Assembly: GCF_902141845.1 (NCBI RefSeq)
Contig: NZ_CABFPH010000040.1
Coordinates: 1-47,491, forward strand
Direction: 5' to 3'
Length of the DNA stretch: 47,491 nt
Origin: Methylobacterium symbioticum
GTDB taxonomy: Bacteria > Pseudomonadota > Alphaproteobacteria > Rhizobiales > Beijerinckiaceae
The notes beneath the pieces were generated by a model. The model made no database searches, had not been told where the DNA came from, and saw only the letters and a program-made list of their open reading frames with translations. This document shows positions 34,123-42,183 of this stretch, in pieces. Position numbers and translations under genes: made by a program. Position 1 is the first letter of the stretch. Every line of letters begins with the position of its first letter.

Positions 34123-35928
34123 TCAGGCCTTCTTCTTGAGCTGGCTCTGCGGGTTGAGGCTGCCGATATTGCCGCTCTCGCTGCCGGCCTCGGGGTCGAT
34201 CACGGCGTTGATTAGGGTCGGACGGCCCGAATCCATCGCTTCGTCGACGGCGCGCTTGAGCTCGTCCGGCGTGGTGGCGTTCACGCCGACGCCGCCGAAG
34301 GCCTCCATCATCCGGTCGTAGCGCGAGTCCTTCACGAAGACCGTGGTGCCTGGGTCGCGCCCGGTCGGGTCGGTGTCGGTGCCGCGGTAGATGCCGTTGT
34401 TGTTGAAGACCACGATGCAGACCGGCAGCTCGTACCGGCAGATCGTCTCGACCTCCATGCCGGAGAAGCCGAAGGCCGAGTCGCCCTCGACCGCGAGCAC
34501 CGGCTTGCCGGTCTCGATGGCGGCGGCGATGGCGAAGCCCATGCCGATGCCCATCACGCCCCAGGTGCCGACGTCCAGGCGCTTGCGCGGCTGGTACATG
34601 TCGATGACGCCGCGGGCGAGGTCGAGGGTGTTGGCGCCCTCGTTGACGAGGATGGCGTCGGGCCGCTCCTTGATGACCGTCTTCAGGGCGCCGAGCGCGC
34701 CGTGGAAGTCCATCGGCGCCACGTTGCGGCGGAGCTTCTGCTCCATCTTGGCGACGTTGGCCTCCTTCTTGGCCTTGAGCGTGTCGAGCCAGGCGGCCGG
34801 GGGCTTCTGCCAGTCCTTGCCCATCCCGTCGAGGAGGGCCTGCACGCAGGAGCCGATATCGCCGACGACGGGGGCGACGATCTCGACGTTCGAATCCATC
34901 TCCTTCGGCTCGATGTCGATCTGGATGAACTTCTTCGAGCCGGGCGCGCCCCAGGTCTTGCCCTTGCCGTGCGACAGGAGCCAGTTCAGCCGCGCCCCGA
35001 CGAGCAGCACGACATCCGAATCCTTGAGTGCCGTCGACCGGGCGGCGCCGGCCGACAGCGGATGGGTGTCGGGCAGCAAGCCCTTGGCCATGCTCATCGG
35101 CACGTAGGGAATCCCGCTCCGCTCGACCAGCGCCCGCACCCCCTCATCCGCCTGGGCATAGGCGGCGCCCTTCCCCAGCACGATCAGCGGACGCTGCGCG
35201 CCCTTCAGCACGTCGAGCGCGCGCTGGATCGCCTCTTCGCCCGGGCGTTGGGCCGGGGCCGGATCGATGACCTTCACGAGCGATTTTTCGCCGGCCTCGG
35301 CCTCCATCACCTGCGAGAACAGCTTGGCTGGCAGGTCGAGATAGACGCCGCCCGGACGGCCCGAGACCGCAGCGCGGATGGCGCGGGCCACGCCGATGCC
35401 GATGTCACAGGCGTGCAGAACGCGGAAGGCGGCCTTGCAGAGCGGCTTGGCGATGGCGAGCTGGTCCATTTCCTCGTAATCGCCCTGCTGCAGGTCGACG
35501 ATCTCGCGCTCGGACGAGCCCGAGATCAGGATCATCGGGAAGCAGTTCGTGGTCGCGTTGGCCAAAGCGGTCAGGCCGTTGAGGAAGCCGGGGGCCGAGA
35601 CCGTGAGGCAGATGCCGGGCTTTTTGGTGAGGAAGCCCGCGATCGCCGCAGCGTTACCGGCGTTCTGCTCGTGGCGAAAGGACACGACGCGCATGCCGCG
35701 AGCCTGGGCGAGGCGGCCGAGATCGGTGATCGGGATGCCCGGCACGCCGTAGATCGTCTCGATGCCATTGAGCTTCAGCGCGTCGATGACGAGGTTGAAG
35801 CCGTCGGTGAGCTCGGGCTCGGCCGCGACCGGTCCCTCGGCATGCGACTGGCGCAGCTCCTCCGTGATCGTCTCGACGGTGCTCGCTGCGAGATCGGCGG
35901 TGGTGCGGTCGTTGGCGGTGCGGTCCAT
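34123..35928 (-). CDS. oxc: oxalyl-CoA decarboxylase (thiamine diphosphate dependent)
   Basis: 601 residues; the first 40 or so form an extra N-terminal tail compared with the 568-residue Oxalobacter enzyme. Converts oxalyl-CoA to formyl-CoA and CO2. ThDP-binding block [18 protein letters not shown]...NNNGIYRG; the segments [42 protein letters not shown] and [18 protein letters not shown] follow the family closely. Catalytic Glu lies in the YGVPGIP region's usual place. SD GGAAGGA before the ATG. A TGG-N11-CCA site sits 420 bp upstream. Works with Frc in oxalate breakdown. Confidence 0.97.
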   Translation of the reverse strand: MDRTANDRTTADLAASTVETITEELRQSHAEGPVAAEPELTDGFNLVIDALKLNGIETIYGVPGIPITDLGRLAQARGMRVVSFRHEQNAGNAAAIAGFLTKKPGICLTVSAPGFLNGLTALANATTNCFPMILISGSSEREIVDLQQGDYEEMDQLAIAKPLCKAAFRVLHACDIGIGVARAIRAAVSGRPGGVYLDLPAKLFSQVMEAEAGEKSLVKVIDPAPAQRPGEEAIQRALDVLKGAQRPLIVLGKGAAYAQADEGVRALVERSGIPYVPMSMAKGLLPDTHPLSAGAARSTALKDSDVVLLVGARLNWLLSHGKGKTWGAPGSKKFIQIDIEPKEMDSNVEIVAPVVGDIGSCVQALLDGMGKDWQKPPAAWLDTLKAKKEANVAKMEQKLRRNVAPMDFHGALGALKTVIKERPDAILVNEGANTLDLARGVIDMYQPRKRLDVGTWGVMGIGMGFAIAAAIETGKPVLAVEGDSAFGFSGMEVETICRYELPVCIVVFNNNGIYRGTDTDPTGRDPGTTVFVKDSRYDRMMEAFGGVGVNATTPDELKRAVDEAMDSGRPTLINAVIDPEAGSESGNIGSLNPQSQLKKKA

Positions 35929-36347
35929 GGCGCGTCCTTCCAGGTCTTGTCTCTCGATCTTGTCGTTCGGCCGCCCGTACCGGGCGGTGCCTCGAATGCT
36001 GGCGGCGGTGCCTCGCGGGCATCGCGAGAGCGTTGGGTCCGTCAGAGAGTGCGGGCGAGCTCCATCCGTGCCTGAGCAGGCATAATGAATGCCGTCGCAC
36101 TCCCGAGGGCTGACATCGCTCGCCGAATGAAATGCTCGGCCGCAGTTGCGAGAAGGCGGGATGCTGCAAGTCTGGGCTTTGGCCGCCTTCCAGCGCCCGT
36201 CGCTCGCTTGTAATCCAGCATCCCATTCCTCCCGGTGTACGGATCCTTTCGGCCCGCACTGTCGAGCTTCGGGCGGAAGTCAGCGGCACTCCGTGCTCAA
36301 CTGTGCGCGGAGCCGAAGTCTGCTATCCTATGTCCTGCTCGACTTCT

Positions 36348-36364
36348 TGGTCGACGGTATACCA
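36348..36364. promoter_or_regulatory. candidate GntR operator, site 3, upstream of oxc
   Basis: TGGTCGACGGTATACCA; its reverse complement starts TGGTATACCG and matches site 1 (25743) at 12 of 17 positions. TGG-N11-CCA again. It lies 420 bp before the oxc ATG and 240 bp before the gene at 36605. The 676-bp gap 35929-36604 also holds an inverted repeat ggcat-N5-atgcc at 36079-36093 and is less GC-rich from 36130; no other gene is supported. Confidence 0.5.
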
Positions 36365-36604
36365 GATGCAACCTTGCGCAGATTCGCTGAGGGGTGTCAA
36401 TCAATCCGGCACGAAATTGCAGCCGGGTTGTCACTCGTTTCTCTCGCGCTACGGGGGCAGGCACTTTGCTGCCGGGATCCGAGGGCATTGCAGTTCGGGC
36501 GCGGTGGATGGCCACTTTCGCGCCATCCGGGCGTTGGGGGAAATGCGATCAAAGACATGCTTGGCCGGGCGCGGCACCCCGGCCACATGGACGGAGGGTC
36601 AGGC

Positions 36605-36823
36605 ATGGCGACGGACCACCAGCAGACCGCGGCGGACCATGCCGACAAAACGTCAGCTGAGCGGCTGGAGCGCACCAACGCTCTGCTTGCTGCCTGGGCT
36701 GCCTGTTCGGCCGCGGAGAGTGGGCCGTTGATCGAGCAACTAGAGGCCCTTGGCTACGCAGTGCGTGGCAAGTCCCGCGAGGAGGTTGAGGCTGTGCTCA
36801 GGTCACCCCCGACGCGCGGATAA
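36605..36823 (+). CDS. hypothetical protein, 72 aa
   Basis: Start chosen at 36605 because GGAGGG lies six bases upstream; a longer open frame runs to 36146 but lacks coding character. The protein is a small helical sequence (TSAERLERTNALLAAWAACSAAE, then IEQLEALGYAVRGKSREEVEAVL) with a short basic C-terminus. It may be a small two-helix domain. No family recognised. It stands alone between oxc and the glycosylase. Confidence 0.5.
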   Translation: MATDHQQTAADHADKTSAERLERTNALLAAWAACSAAESGPLIEQLEALGYAVRGKSREEVEAVLRSPPTRG

Positions 36824-36914
36824 GCGGCGCCGCGCATTCGCGGAGTCTTCGCCGGACGCAGCCATTCCACACTAAGCGGCCAAGCCTGTTCGGGCCCGCC
36901 GCGGAGGTTGGTGC

Positions 36915-37553
36915 ATGCACCTCGACCCGGACATCTATGAGGGCCTGTGCCGGACGGCCGCAACAGTCTCCTCCGACCTACACGCGGTCTTCCGGGATAT
37001 CGGGCCGATTGTCGTGCCACCGCCGAGTCATGCGAGTGTCGCCGACCGACTGTTCGTGGAGGTGGTGAACCAGCAACTCTCGATCCGCGCTGCCCTTTCG
37101 ATTTGGGGGCGGATCGAGGCCGCTGCCGCGCGTCGCGGCGAGCCCGTCCGGAATCTGTTCGCCGATGCTGAACGCCAAGAGGCCGCCGCGCTGCTGCGCG
37201 CCTGTGGTGTCTCTGGCAACAAGGTGCGGGCGCTGCAGGCGATCCATGCGGCCGACGTCGCGGGCCTGCTCGGCCCCGATCTGGCTGCCCTCCCGCATTC
37301 GGAGCGCGCGCGTCGTCTCTGTCGAATCCGTGGGGTCGGGCCGTGGACCGCCGACATGATCGGAATCTTCCATTTCCTCGATCCCGACATCTGGCCTGTC
37401 GGCGATGTTGCCGCAGTCGGTACGCTGCGTCGCCTCGCCGGCTGCACCGATACCATGCCCGTGGCGGCAGCCTTCGTTCCCTATCGGTCGTTGCTTGCCC
37501 GCTACCTGTGGCGCAGCCGCGACGCTGCGGCGACCTCTCTGGTGGCGGCCTGA
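36915..37553 (+). CDS. DNA-3-methyladenine glycosylase, AlkA/HhH-GPD family
   Basis: 212 residues. The helix-hairpin-helix LCRIRGVGPWTADMIGIF (about 134-152) is followed by WPVGDVAAVG with catalytic Asp164. That spacing is the HhH-GPD signature of enzymes excising 3-methyladenine and similar bases. Shorter than E. coli AlkA (282) because the N-terminal TBP-like domain is missing, as in the compact Mag-type enzymes. Cytoplasmic base excision repair. No ada gene is adjacent. gaggttggtgc SD-like text lies before the ATG. Confidence 0.88.
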   Translation: MHLDPDIYEGLCRTAATVSSDLHAVFRDIGPIVVPPPSHASVADRLFVEVVNQQLSIRAALSIWGRIEAAAARRGEPVRNLFADAERQEAAALLRACGVSGNKVRALQAIHAADVAGLLGPDLAALPHSERARRLCRIRGVGPWTADMIGIFHFLDPDIWPVGDVAAVGTLRRLAGCTDTMPVAAAFVPYRSLLARYLWRSRDAAATSLVAA

Positions 37554-37821
37554 AGGATGTGCGGGAAAGGTCGGAAACCGGATCGCCTACGAGACATTAA
37601 CACTTGACGAACGATGCGTGCCGCATCATGCGCTAGTCGTCCGTCAGGGTGCTGCGTCCGCGCGCCGAACCCTGCGGTCTCACTGGAACCACGAACCCTA
37701 TGCCCGACGACAGTAGTCGATCGACCATGCCGCCTATGGCCGCGCGAGCGGGCCGCGCCTGATCGTCGGATCGGCTCGCCCCGCGACCGGCCTTGGCGGC
37801 TGGTCGCAAACGAGGTGAGCC

Positions 37822-38031
37822 ATGTTTGTTCTCAACGGAGCCTCTCGGCGTGCCGCGCGCGGTGCCCGCCGTGATCACAGCGTGATCGTTATCGCCTTCA
37901 TGATGGCTCTGGTCTTCGTGCCGGTGCTCGGCATGCATGCGGCCGTCTCCACCGGCAGCGACGCCGCCTTGTCTGCCGTGGCCGAGGGCATGGCGCAGGT
38001 CGCCAAGCGCTTCGAGCGACAGCCGGGCTGA
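37822..38031 (+). CDS. small single-pass membrane protein, 69 aa
   Basis: SD GAGGTGAG is seven bases before the ATG. An N-terminal basic stretch (ASRRAARGARRDH) precedes one hydrophobic helix (about 21-41: VIVIAFMMALVFVPVLGM) and an amphipathic C-terminus. Positive-inside rule places the N-terminus in the cytoplasm. No family recognised. The 268-bp gap before it holds nothing else I can support. Confidence 0.55.
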   Translation: MFVLNGASRRAARGARRDHSVIVIAFMMALVFVPVLGMHAAVSTGSDAALSAVAEGMAQVAKRFERQPG

Positions 38032-38210
38032 CTTCGCCCTCGTGAGGTGGCTGGCTGTTCCGCGCCCGAGCCTATGATGGCAGGGCTGCAAACTCGATCC
38101 AACGCGGATAGCGGTTCGGACGATCGCCGCATCAGCCAATGAGCGGAAGGTCGGCTTCGCAAGCGATCCGCCTTCCGCCTCAAACAAATCCTTGCAAGCG
38201 TTGTGACGGC

Positions 38211-38390
38211 TCAGTGCTCCGTGCCCGGCATATTCTGGCGCGGAGCCTCCCCATGATCGTGGATGAAACTGGATCGCCTTGGGTCGCCTTTCTGCTGCGC
38301 GACCCGGATCCGCATCACGAGGGCTACGGCCACGGCGATGACGAGGGTCATCAGGGCTAGAGCAATGATGAGTTGGCCGTTGTCCGACAT
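38211..38390 (-). CDS. small single-pass membrane protein, 59 aa
   Basis: Reads from the ATG at 38390 (GGAG a few bases upstream) to TGA at 38211. Residues 6-27 are very hydrophobic (LIIALALMTLVIAVAVALVM), then a basic and His-containing tail (RIRVAQQKGDPRRSSFIHDHGEAPRQ). The open frame, good SD and membrane character support a real short gene. Antisense frames on the plus strand are ignored. Function unknown; the His-rich tail could bind metal. Confidence 0.55.
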   Translation of the reverse strand: MSDNGQLIIALALMTLVIAVAVALVMRIRVAQQKGDPRRSSFIHDHGEAPRQNMPGTEH

Positions 38391-38821
38391 GAGCGTCTCC
38401 TCGTAATTGAACTACCGAGTCAACAAACCTCAGCTCCGCGAAGTTCTAGGGAATCGACGTCACCTTCGGTTGATCCGCGCCATGTGTCCCACGGGATCAA
38501 CTCGAGTTTCGGGCCAGCGGAAAGCTTGGCGGCGTGCCTTCGCCAGGACCCATGGCGCGGGTGGGCTTAAGCCAAGCAATCAGATCTCACTCGGCTCCGT
38601 ACGCCATCAGTACTCGGCTTCGAACCGACGGCAGATTCGGACTTAGAGCCGTAGCGGTGCGGTCCGCGGCCCATTGGGCATGGGCATGCACGCGGAAGCT
38701 GCGGCTACTAAGAATGCGTACGCGCGTCTCGCGTGGACAGAGGTGTGATTGTCGTTCTCGGAACGATATTCAGATCTATCTATGATGGATGTTATGTGCC
38801 CGAGATGTCCTGGGAAGATCT
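38391..38821. other. 431-bp stretch without a supported gene, beside tRNA-Lys
   Basis: Only short open frames without SD or protein character. GC content is a little lower than in the flanking genes. I see no integrase, direct repeat of the tRNA 3' end or inverted-repeat element. Confidence 0.5.
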
Positions 38822-38897
<76 letters not shown>

Positions 38898-38964
38898 GAC
38901 CGCCTTTCGGCGATCTCTCGTGGCGGCCACCAAGTTCCGCCGTCGAGGTGAGGCCTGATAGCAA

Positions 38965-38995
38965 GCGATCCGGGGGCTGTCCACCCCCAGATCGC
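38965..38995 (-). terminator. hairpin between leuA and tRNA-Lys
   Basis: gcgatcc-ggggg pairs with ccccc-agatcgc around ctgtcca, nine bases past the leuA stop on its strand. It is followed by TTGCTATC on the minus strand, so a weak intrinsic terminator of leuA is likely. Confidence 0.5.
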
Positions 38996-39003
38996 AGGTT
39001 TTC

Positions 39004-40569
39004 TCAAGCGGTGGCGGGATCCTGTGCATGCAGGCGGCGAGCCGACGCCGCGAGCTTGTTCAGCGCCGAAAGATAGGCCTTTGCGGAGGCCACCAGCGTG
39101 TCCGGATCGGCGCCGCGCGCCGTGACACCGCGCTCGCCATCCTTCAACCGCACCGAGACCTCGGCCTGCGCATCCGTGCCCTCGGTCACCGCGTGGACCT
39201 GATAGAGTTCCAGCACCGCCTCATGGGGCACGAGTGCGTGGATCGCGTTGAACACTGCGTCGACCGGCCCGTTGCCGTCGGCCTCCTCGGTCAGCGTGCG
39301 GCCGTCCATGGCGAGCTTCAGCGTCGCGCGCTGCGGCCCGTGCGTCCCGGCGATCACGGAGAGCGAGACTAGGCGGATGCGGTCGTGGGCCGTGGCAAGG
39401 TTCTCATCGACCAGAGCCTCGATATCCTCATCGTAGACATGCTTCTTCCGGTCGGCGAGTGCCTTGAAGCGCTCGAATACATCCTGGAATTGGTTGTCAG
39501 AAAGGTGCAGGCCGAGCTCGCCAAGCTTCGAGCGGAAGGCCGCGCGACCCGAATGCTTGCCCATGACCAGGGAGGTCTTGGTCAATCCCACGGAGGCCGG
39601 GGTCATGATCTCGTAGGTCTCGGCATGCTTCAGCATGCCATCCTGATGGATGCCGCTCTCGTGCGCGAAGGCATTGCGGCCGACGATCGCCTTGTTGAAT
39701 TGCACGGGGAAGTTCGTGGCGTGGCTCACGAGCTTCGAGGCGCGGGTCAGCATTGTGCTCTCGATGCCGGTCTCGTAGGGGAGAGCGTCGGCGCGGGTGC
39801 GGATCGCCATCACGATCTCCTCCAGCGCCGCGTTCCCGGCCCGCTCGCCGATGCCGTTGACGGTGCACTCCACCTGCCGCGCTCCGCCCTCGATGCCCGC
39901 CAGCGAGTTGGCGATCGCCAAGCCCAGGTCGTTGTGACAGTGGACGGAGAAGATCGCTTTGTCGGAATTCGGCACGCGCTCGCGCACGGCCTCGAACATG
40001 GCGCGGTACTCGGTGGGCGTCGCATAGCCCACCGTGTCGGGCAGGTTGATCGTGGTGGCGCCGGCCTTGATCGCCGCCTCGACGCAGCGGCACAGGTAGT
40101 CGATTCCGGTGCGGGTCGCGTCCATAGCCGACCATTCCACGTCCTCGACAAGGTCGCGGGCCTGGGCCACCGTCCTGAGGATGATCTCGACAACTTCGTC
40201 CTCGCTCTTGCGCATCTGGTAGGCGAGGTGGATCGGCGAGGTCGAGACGAAGGTGTGGATGCGGCCCCGCTGCGCATGGCGCACGGCCTCACCCGCCCGC
40301 GCGATGTCGGCAGGGATGGCGCGGGCTAGACCCGCGATCACCGCGCGCTTGGAGCGCCGCGCGATCTCGGAAACCGCCTCGAAATCGCCGATCGAGGCAA
40401 TCGGGAAGCCGGCTTCGATGATGTCGACGCCCATCGTGTCGAGGAGTTCGGCCACCGCCAGCTTCTCGTCGAGCGTCATGGTCGCGCCGGGGCATTGCTC
40501 GCCGTCGCGCAGAGTGGTGTCGAAGATCAGCACGCGATCGCGAGCCGAGGCGGGAGAAGTTGTGCTCAT
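39004..40569 (-). CDS. leuA: 2-isopropylmalate synthase
   Basis: 521 residues. Catalyses acetyl-CoA plus 2-oxoisovalerate to 2-isopropylmalate, the first step of leucine synthesis. The N-terminal TIM barrel has FDTTLRDGEQCPG (metal Asp), HCHNDLGLA (metal His pair), and NGIGERAGNAALEE. The C-terminal regulatory domain (about 390-505) fits leucine feedback control. Length matches the usual bacterial type. The ATG at 40569 starts MSTTSPASARDRVLIF. It is monocistronic here, ending near tRNA-Lys. The family lookalike homocitrate synthase is less likely. Confidence 0.95.
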   Translation of the reverse strand: MSTTSPASARDRVLIFDTTLRDGEQCPGATMTLDEKLAVAELLDTMGVDIIEAGFPIASIGDFEAVSEIARRSKRAVIAGLARAIPADIARAGEAVRHAQRGRIHTFVSTSPIHLAYQMRKSEDEVVEIILRTVAQARDLVEDVEWSAMDATRTGIDYLCRCVEAAIKAGATTINLPDTVGYATPTEYRAMFEAVRERVPNSDKAIFSVHCHNDLGLAIANSLAGIEGGARQVECTVNGIGERAGNAALEEIVMAIRTRADALPYETGIESTMLTRASKLVSHATNFPVQFNKAIVGRNAFAHESGIHQDGMLKHAETYEIMTPASVGLTKTSLVMGKHSGRAAFRSKLGELGLHLSDNQFQDVFERFKALADRKKHVYDEDIEALVDENLATAHDRIRLVSLSVIAGTHGPQRATLKLAMDGRTLTEEADGNGPVDAVFNAIHALVPHEAVLELYQVHAVTEGTDAQAEVSVRLKDGERGVTARGADPDTLVASAKAYLSALNKLAASARRLHAQDPATA

Positions 40570-41091
40570 AAGATAACCCTGTCGCGAGAGGCCCGGCGCA
40601 GCCTGCGGCCGTGGCGACTCTGGAAATGACGATGATGACGATTCGCGACCCCCTGAGAGCCCAGGCGCGCGCCCGGACGGCCCTCAGGGGCGGGTAAGCG
40701 GAAGGCCGAGAAGGAGCGCGCGCGACCGTGCGGCCGCGAAGGCGGCGCTCTTGGTCACAGACGCTGAGCCGGCTCTGGCCAAGGCTCGTCACTCCGGGCG
40801 GGGCGCGGACCGGTTGCCGGCCCGCATGTCATCAGCGGGGCTACCTATCCCCCCGGCCTGCAAAACACAAGCGAACCCTCCAGCCGTAGGCGCGCACAGG
40901 CGAGGGGAACGGTTGGTGCGGCCATGCCGGCCGGGGCTGTGCACAACATGCGTCAACCGTGGAAAACCACCGAGCCGGAACAAACATGTGTAACGAACGC
41001 GTTATGCTTTCGGTAACCTAACAAACGTTGAGAACAAAGGCCCGTCAGTGGCACGCTGCGCGTGTCCGGGGCTTGTCTTGGGAAAATTTGC
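40570..41091. other. 522-bp leuA upstream region with a long hairpin
   Basis: cccctgag (40650-40657) and ctcagggg (40683-40690) bracket a further GC-rich inverted repeat and form a long stem about 80 bp before the leuA ATG. Just after it on the minus strand lies a run of Ile/Val codons (IVIIVIS) without a start codon in frame. The right part (40980-41045) is AT-richer and may carry the promoter of the methyltransferase. No gene supported. Confidence 0.35.
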
Positions 41092-42183
41092 ATGCGTCCC
41101 TTGCCGACGCCACAGCTTCGTGCGCGCAACGCGCGGCGAAGAATACATGCCGGTATCGCTGCAACAGCGGCTCCGCTGCGTGCCACGCCTGCGTTGCTAC
41201 ATCCGCAGGTCTTGCCGGACATCGCCCCACCGCGCGTGCTCGGCCCTGACGAAGTCCGTCTGCAGACCGAAGTTGTCGCGGTTCTCGACCGCGCTGGTGC
41301 CATCCGTGACACGGAGGGCCGCACCGCGGCCGTGATCGATGCCCTGCGCGTGATCCGCGAGACGGCAGGGGAGGGGGCTTGGCCCGATCTGGCGCTCGAT
41401 GCGGTCCGTGCGCATCCGCTCGCCGCGTTACTCTGGTCCTGCCCACTCACCGACCACGCTTTCCAGCGGCCGCGGGGCTATCCGGGCGATGCTGGCCTGC
41501 TCGACCTGATCTATCGCCATCCCGACGCGGCGGATGCGGTCGCGGAGGCAGGTGAGGCCGGCCGCGCGGTCTACGCCGTCACGCAGGATTCTGCGCCCTG
41601 CCGCTCCGTGCGCGAGCGTCGTGAGATCCTCGCCCTTGCCATCGACCGCGTCGCCGCCGAGCGACCGGGCGCCGAGATGCTGGCGGTCGCCTGCGGCCAC
41701 CTGCGCGAGGCCGAGATCAGCGCGGCCCTCAGGGCGGGACGCGTCGCCCGCTTCCTCGCCACCGATCAGGATGCAGATAGCCTCCGGGTCGTCGCGGACC
41801 AAGCCAGGACGCTGTCGCCCGCCATTGCTTGCCGCGCGCGCAGCGTGCGCGACTTCATCGCGGCGCGGGAGGATCTCGGCCGCTTCGATCTGATCTACGC
41901 AGCCGGACTCTACGACTATCTCGACGACCGCATCGCCGCGCGGCTCACCCGCCGGCTCTTTGCTCTGCTCAAGCCCAGGGGGCGCCTCGTGGTGGCGAAT
42001 TTCCTGCCGGGGCTCGGCGAGCAGGGCTACATGGAAGCCTTTATGGATTGGTGGCTGATCTACCGAACGGAAGCCGAGATCCGCGGCTTCGCGGGTGAGA
42101 TCTCGGAGAACGACATCCGATCCACCCGCTATTTTCCCGACAAGGCTGGCTGCGTGGGCTATCTAGAACTGGAGCGGGCCTGA
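41092..42183 (+). CDS. SAM-dependent methyltransferase, PhcB/extracellular-factor-like
   Basis: 363 residues from the ATG at 41092 (GGGAAAA upstream); a GTG at 41062 would add 10 residues. The N-terminal 100 residues are a helical domain. The block RPRGYPGDAGLLDLIY is typical of the PhcB-like methyltransferase group. Rossmann-type SAM motifs follow: EMLAVACGHLREAEI, then FDLIYAAGLYDYLDD and GRLVVANFLPG. Related proteins make methyl esters of hydroxy fatty acids used as signals in Ralstonia, but many members are uncharacterised, so substrate is unknown. Its 3' end overlaps the convergent GGDEF/EAL gene by 25 bp. Confidence 0.72.
   Translation: MRPLPTPQLRARNARRRIHAGIAATAAPLRATPALLHPQVLPDIAPPRVLGPDEVRLQTEVVAVLDRAGAIRDTEGRTAAVIDALRVIRETAGEGAWPDLALDAVRAHPLAALLWSCPLTDHAFQRPRGYPGDAGLLDLIYRHPDAADAVAEAGEAGRAVYAVTQDSAPCRSVRERREILALAIDRVAAERPGAEMLAVACGHLREAEISAALRAGRVARFLATDQDADSLRVVADQARTLSPAIACRARSVRDFIAAREDLGRFDLIYAAGLYDYLDDRIAARLTRRLFALLKPRGRLVVANFLPGLGEQGYMEAFMDWWLIYRTEAEIRGFAGEISENDIRSTRYFPDKAGCVGYLELERA

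Noticed and set aside
40289..40792. Leader peptide with IVIIVIS before leuA
   Set aside because: No start codon in a useful place and the hairpin lies before rather than after the Ile/Val codons; kept only as a low-interest observation.
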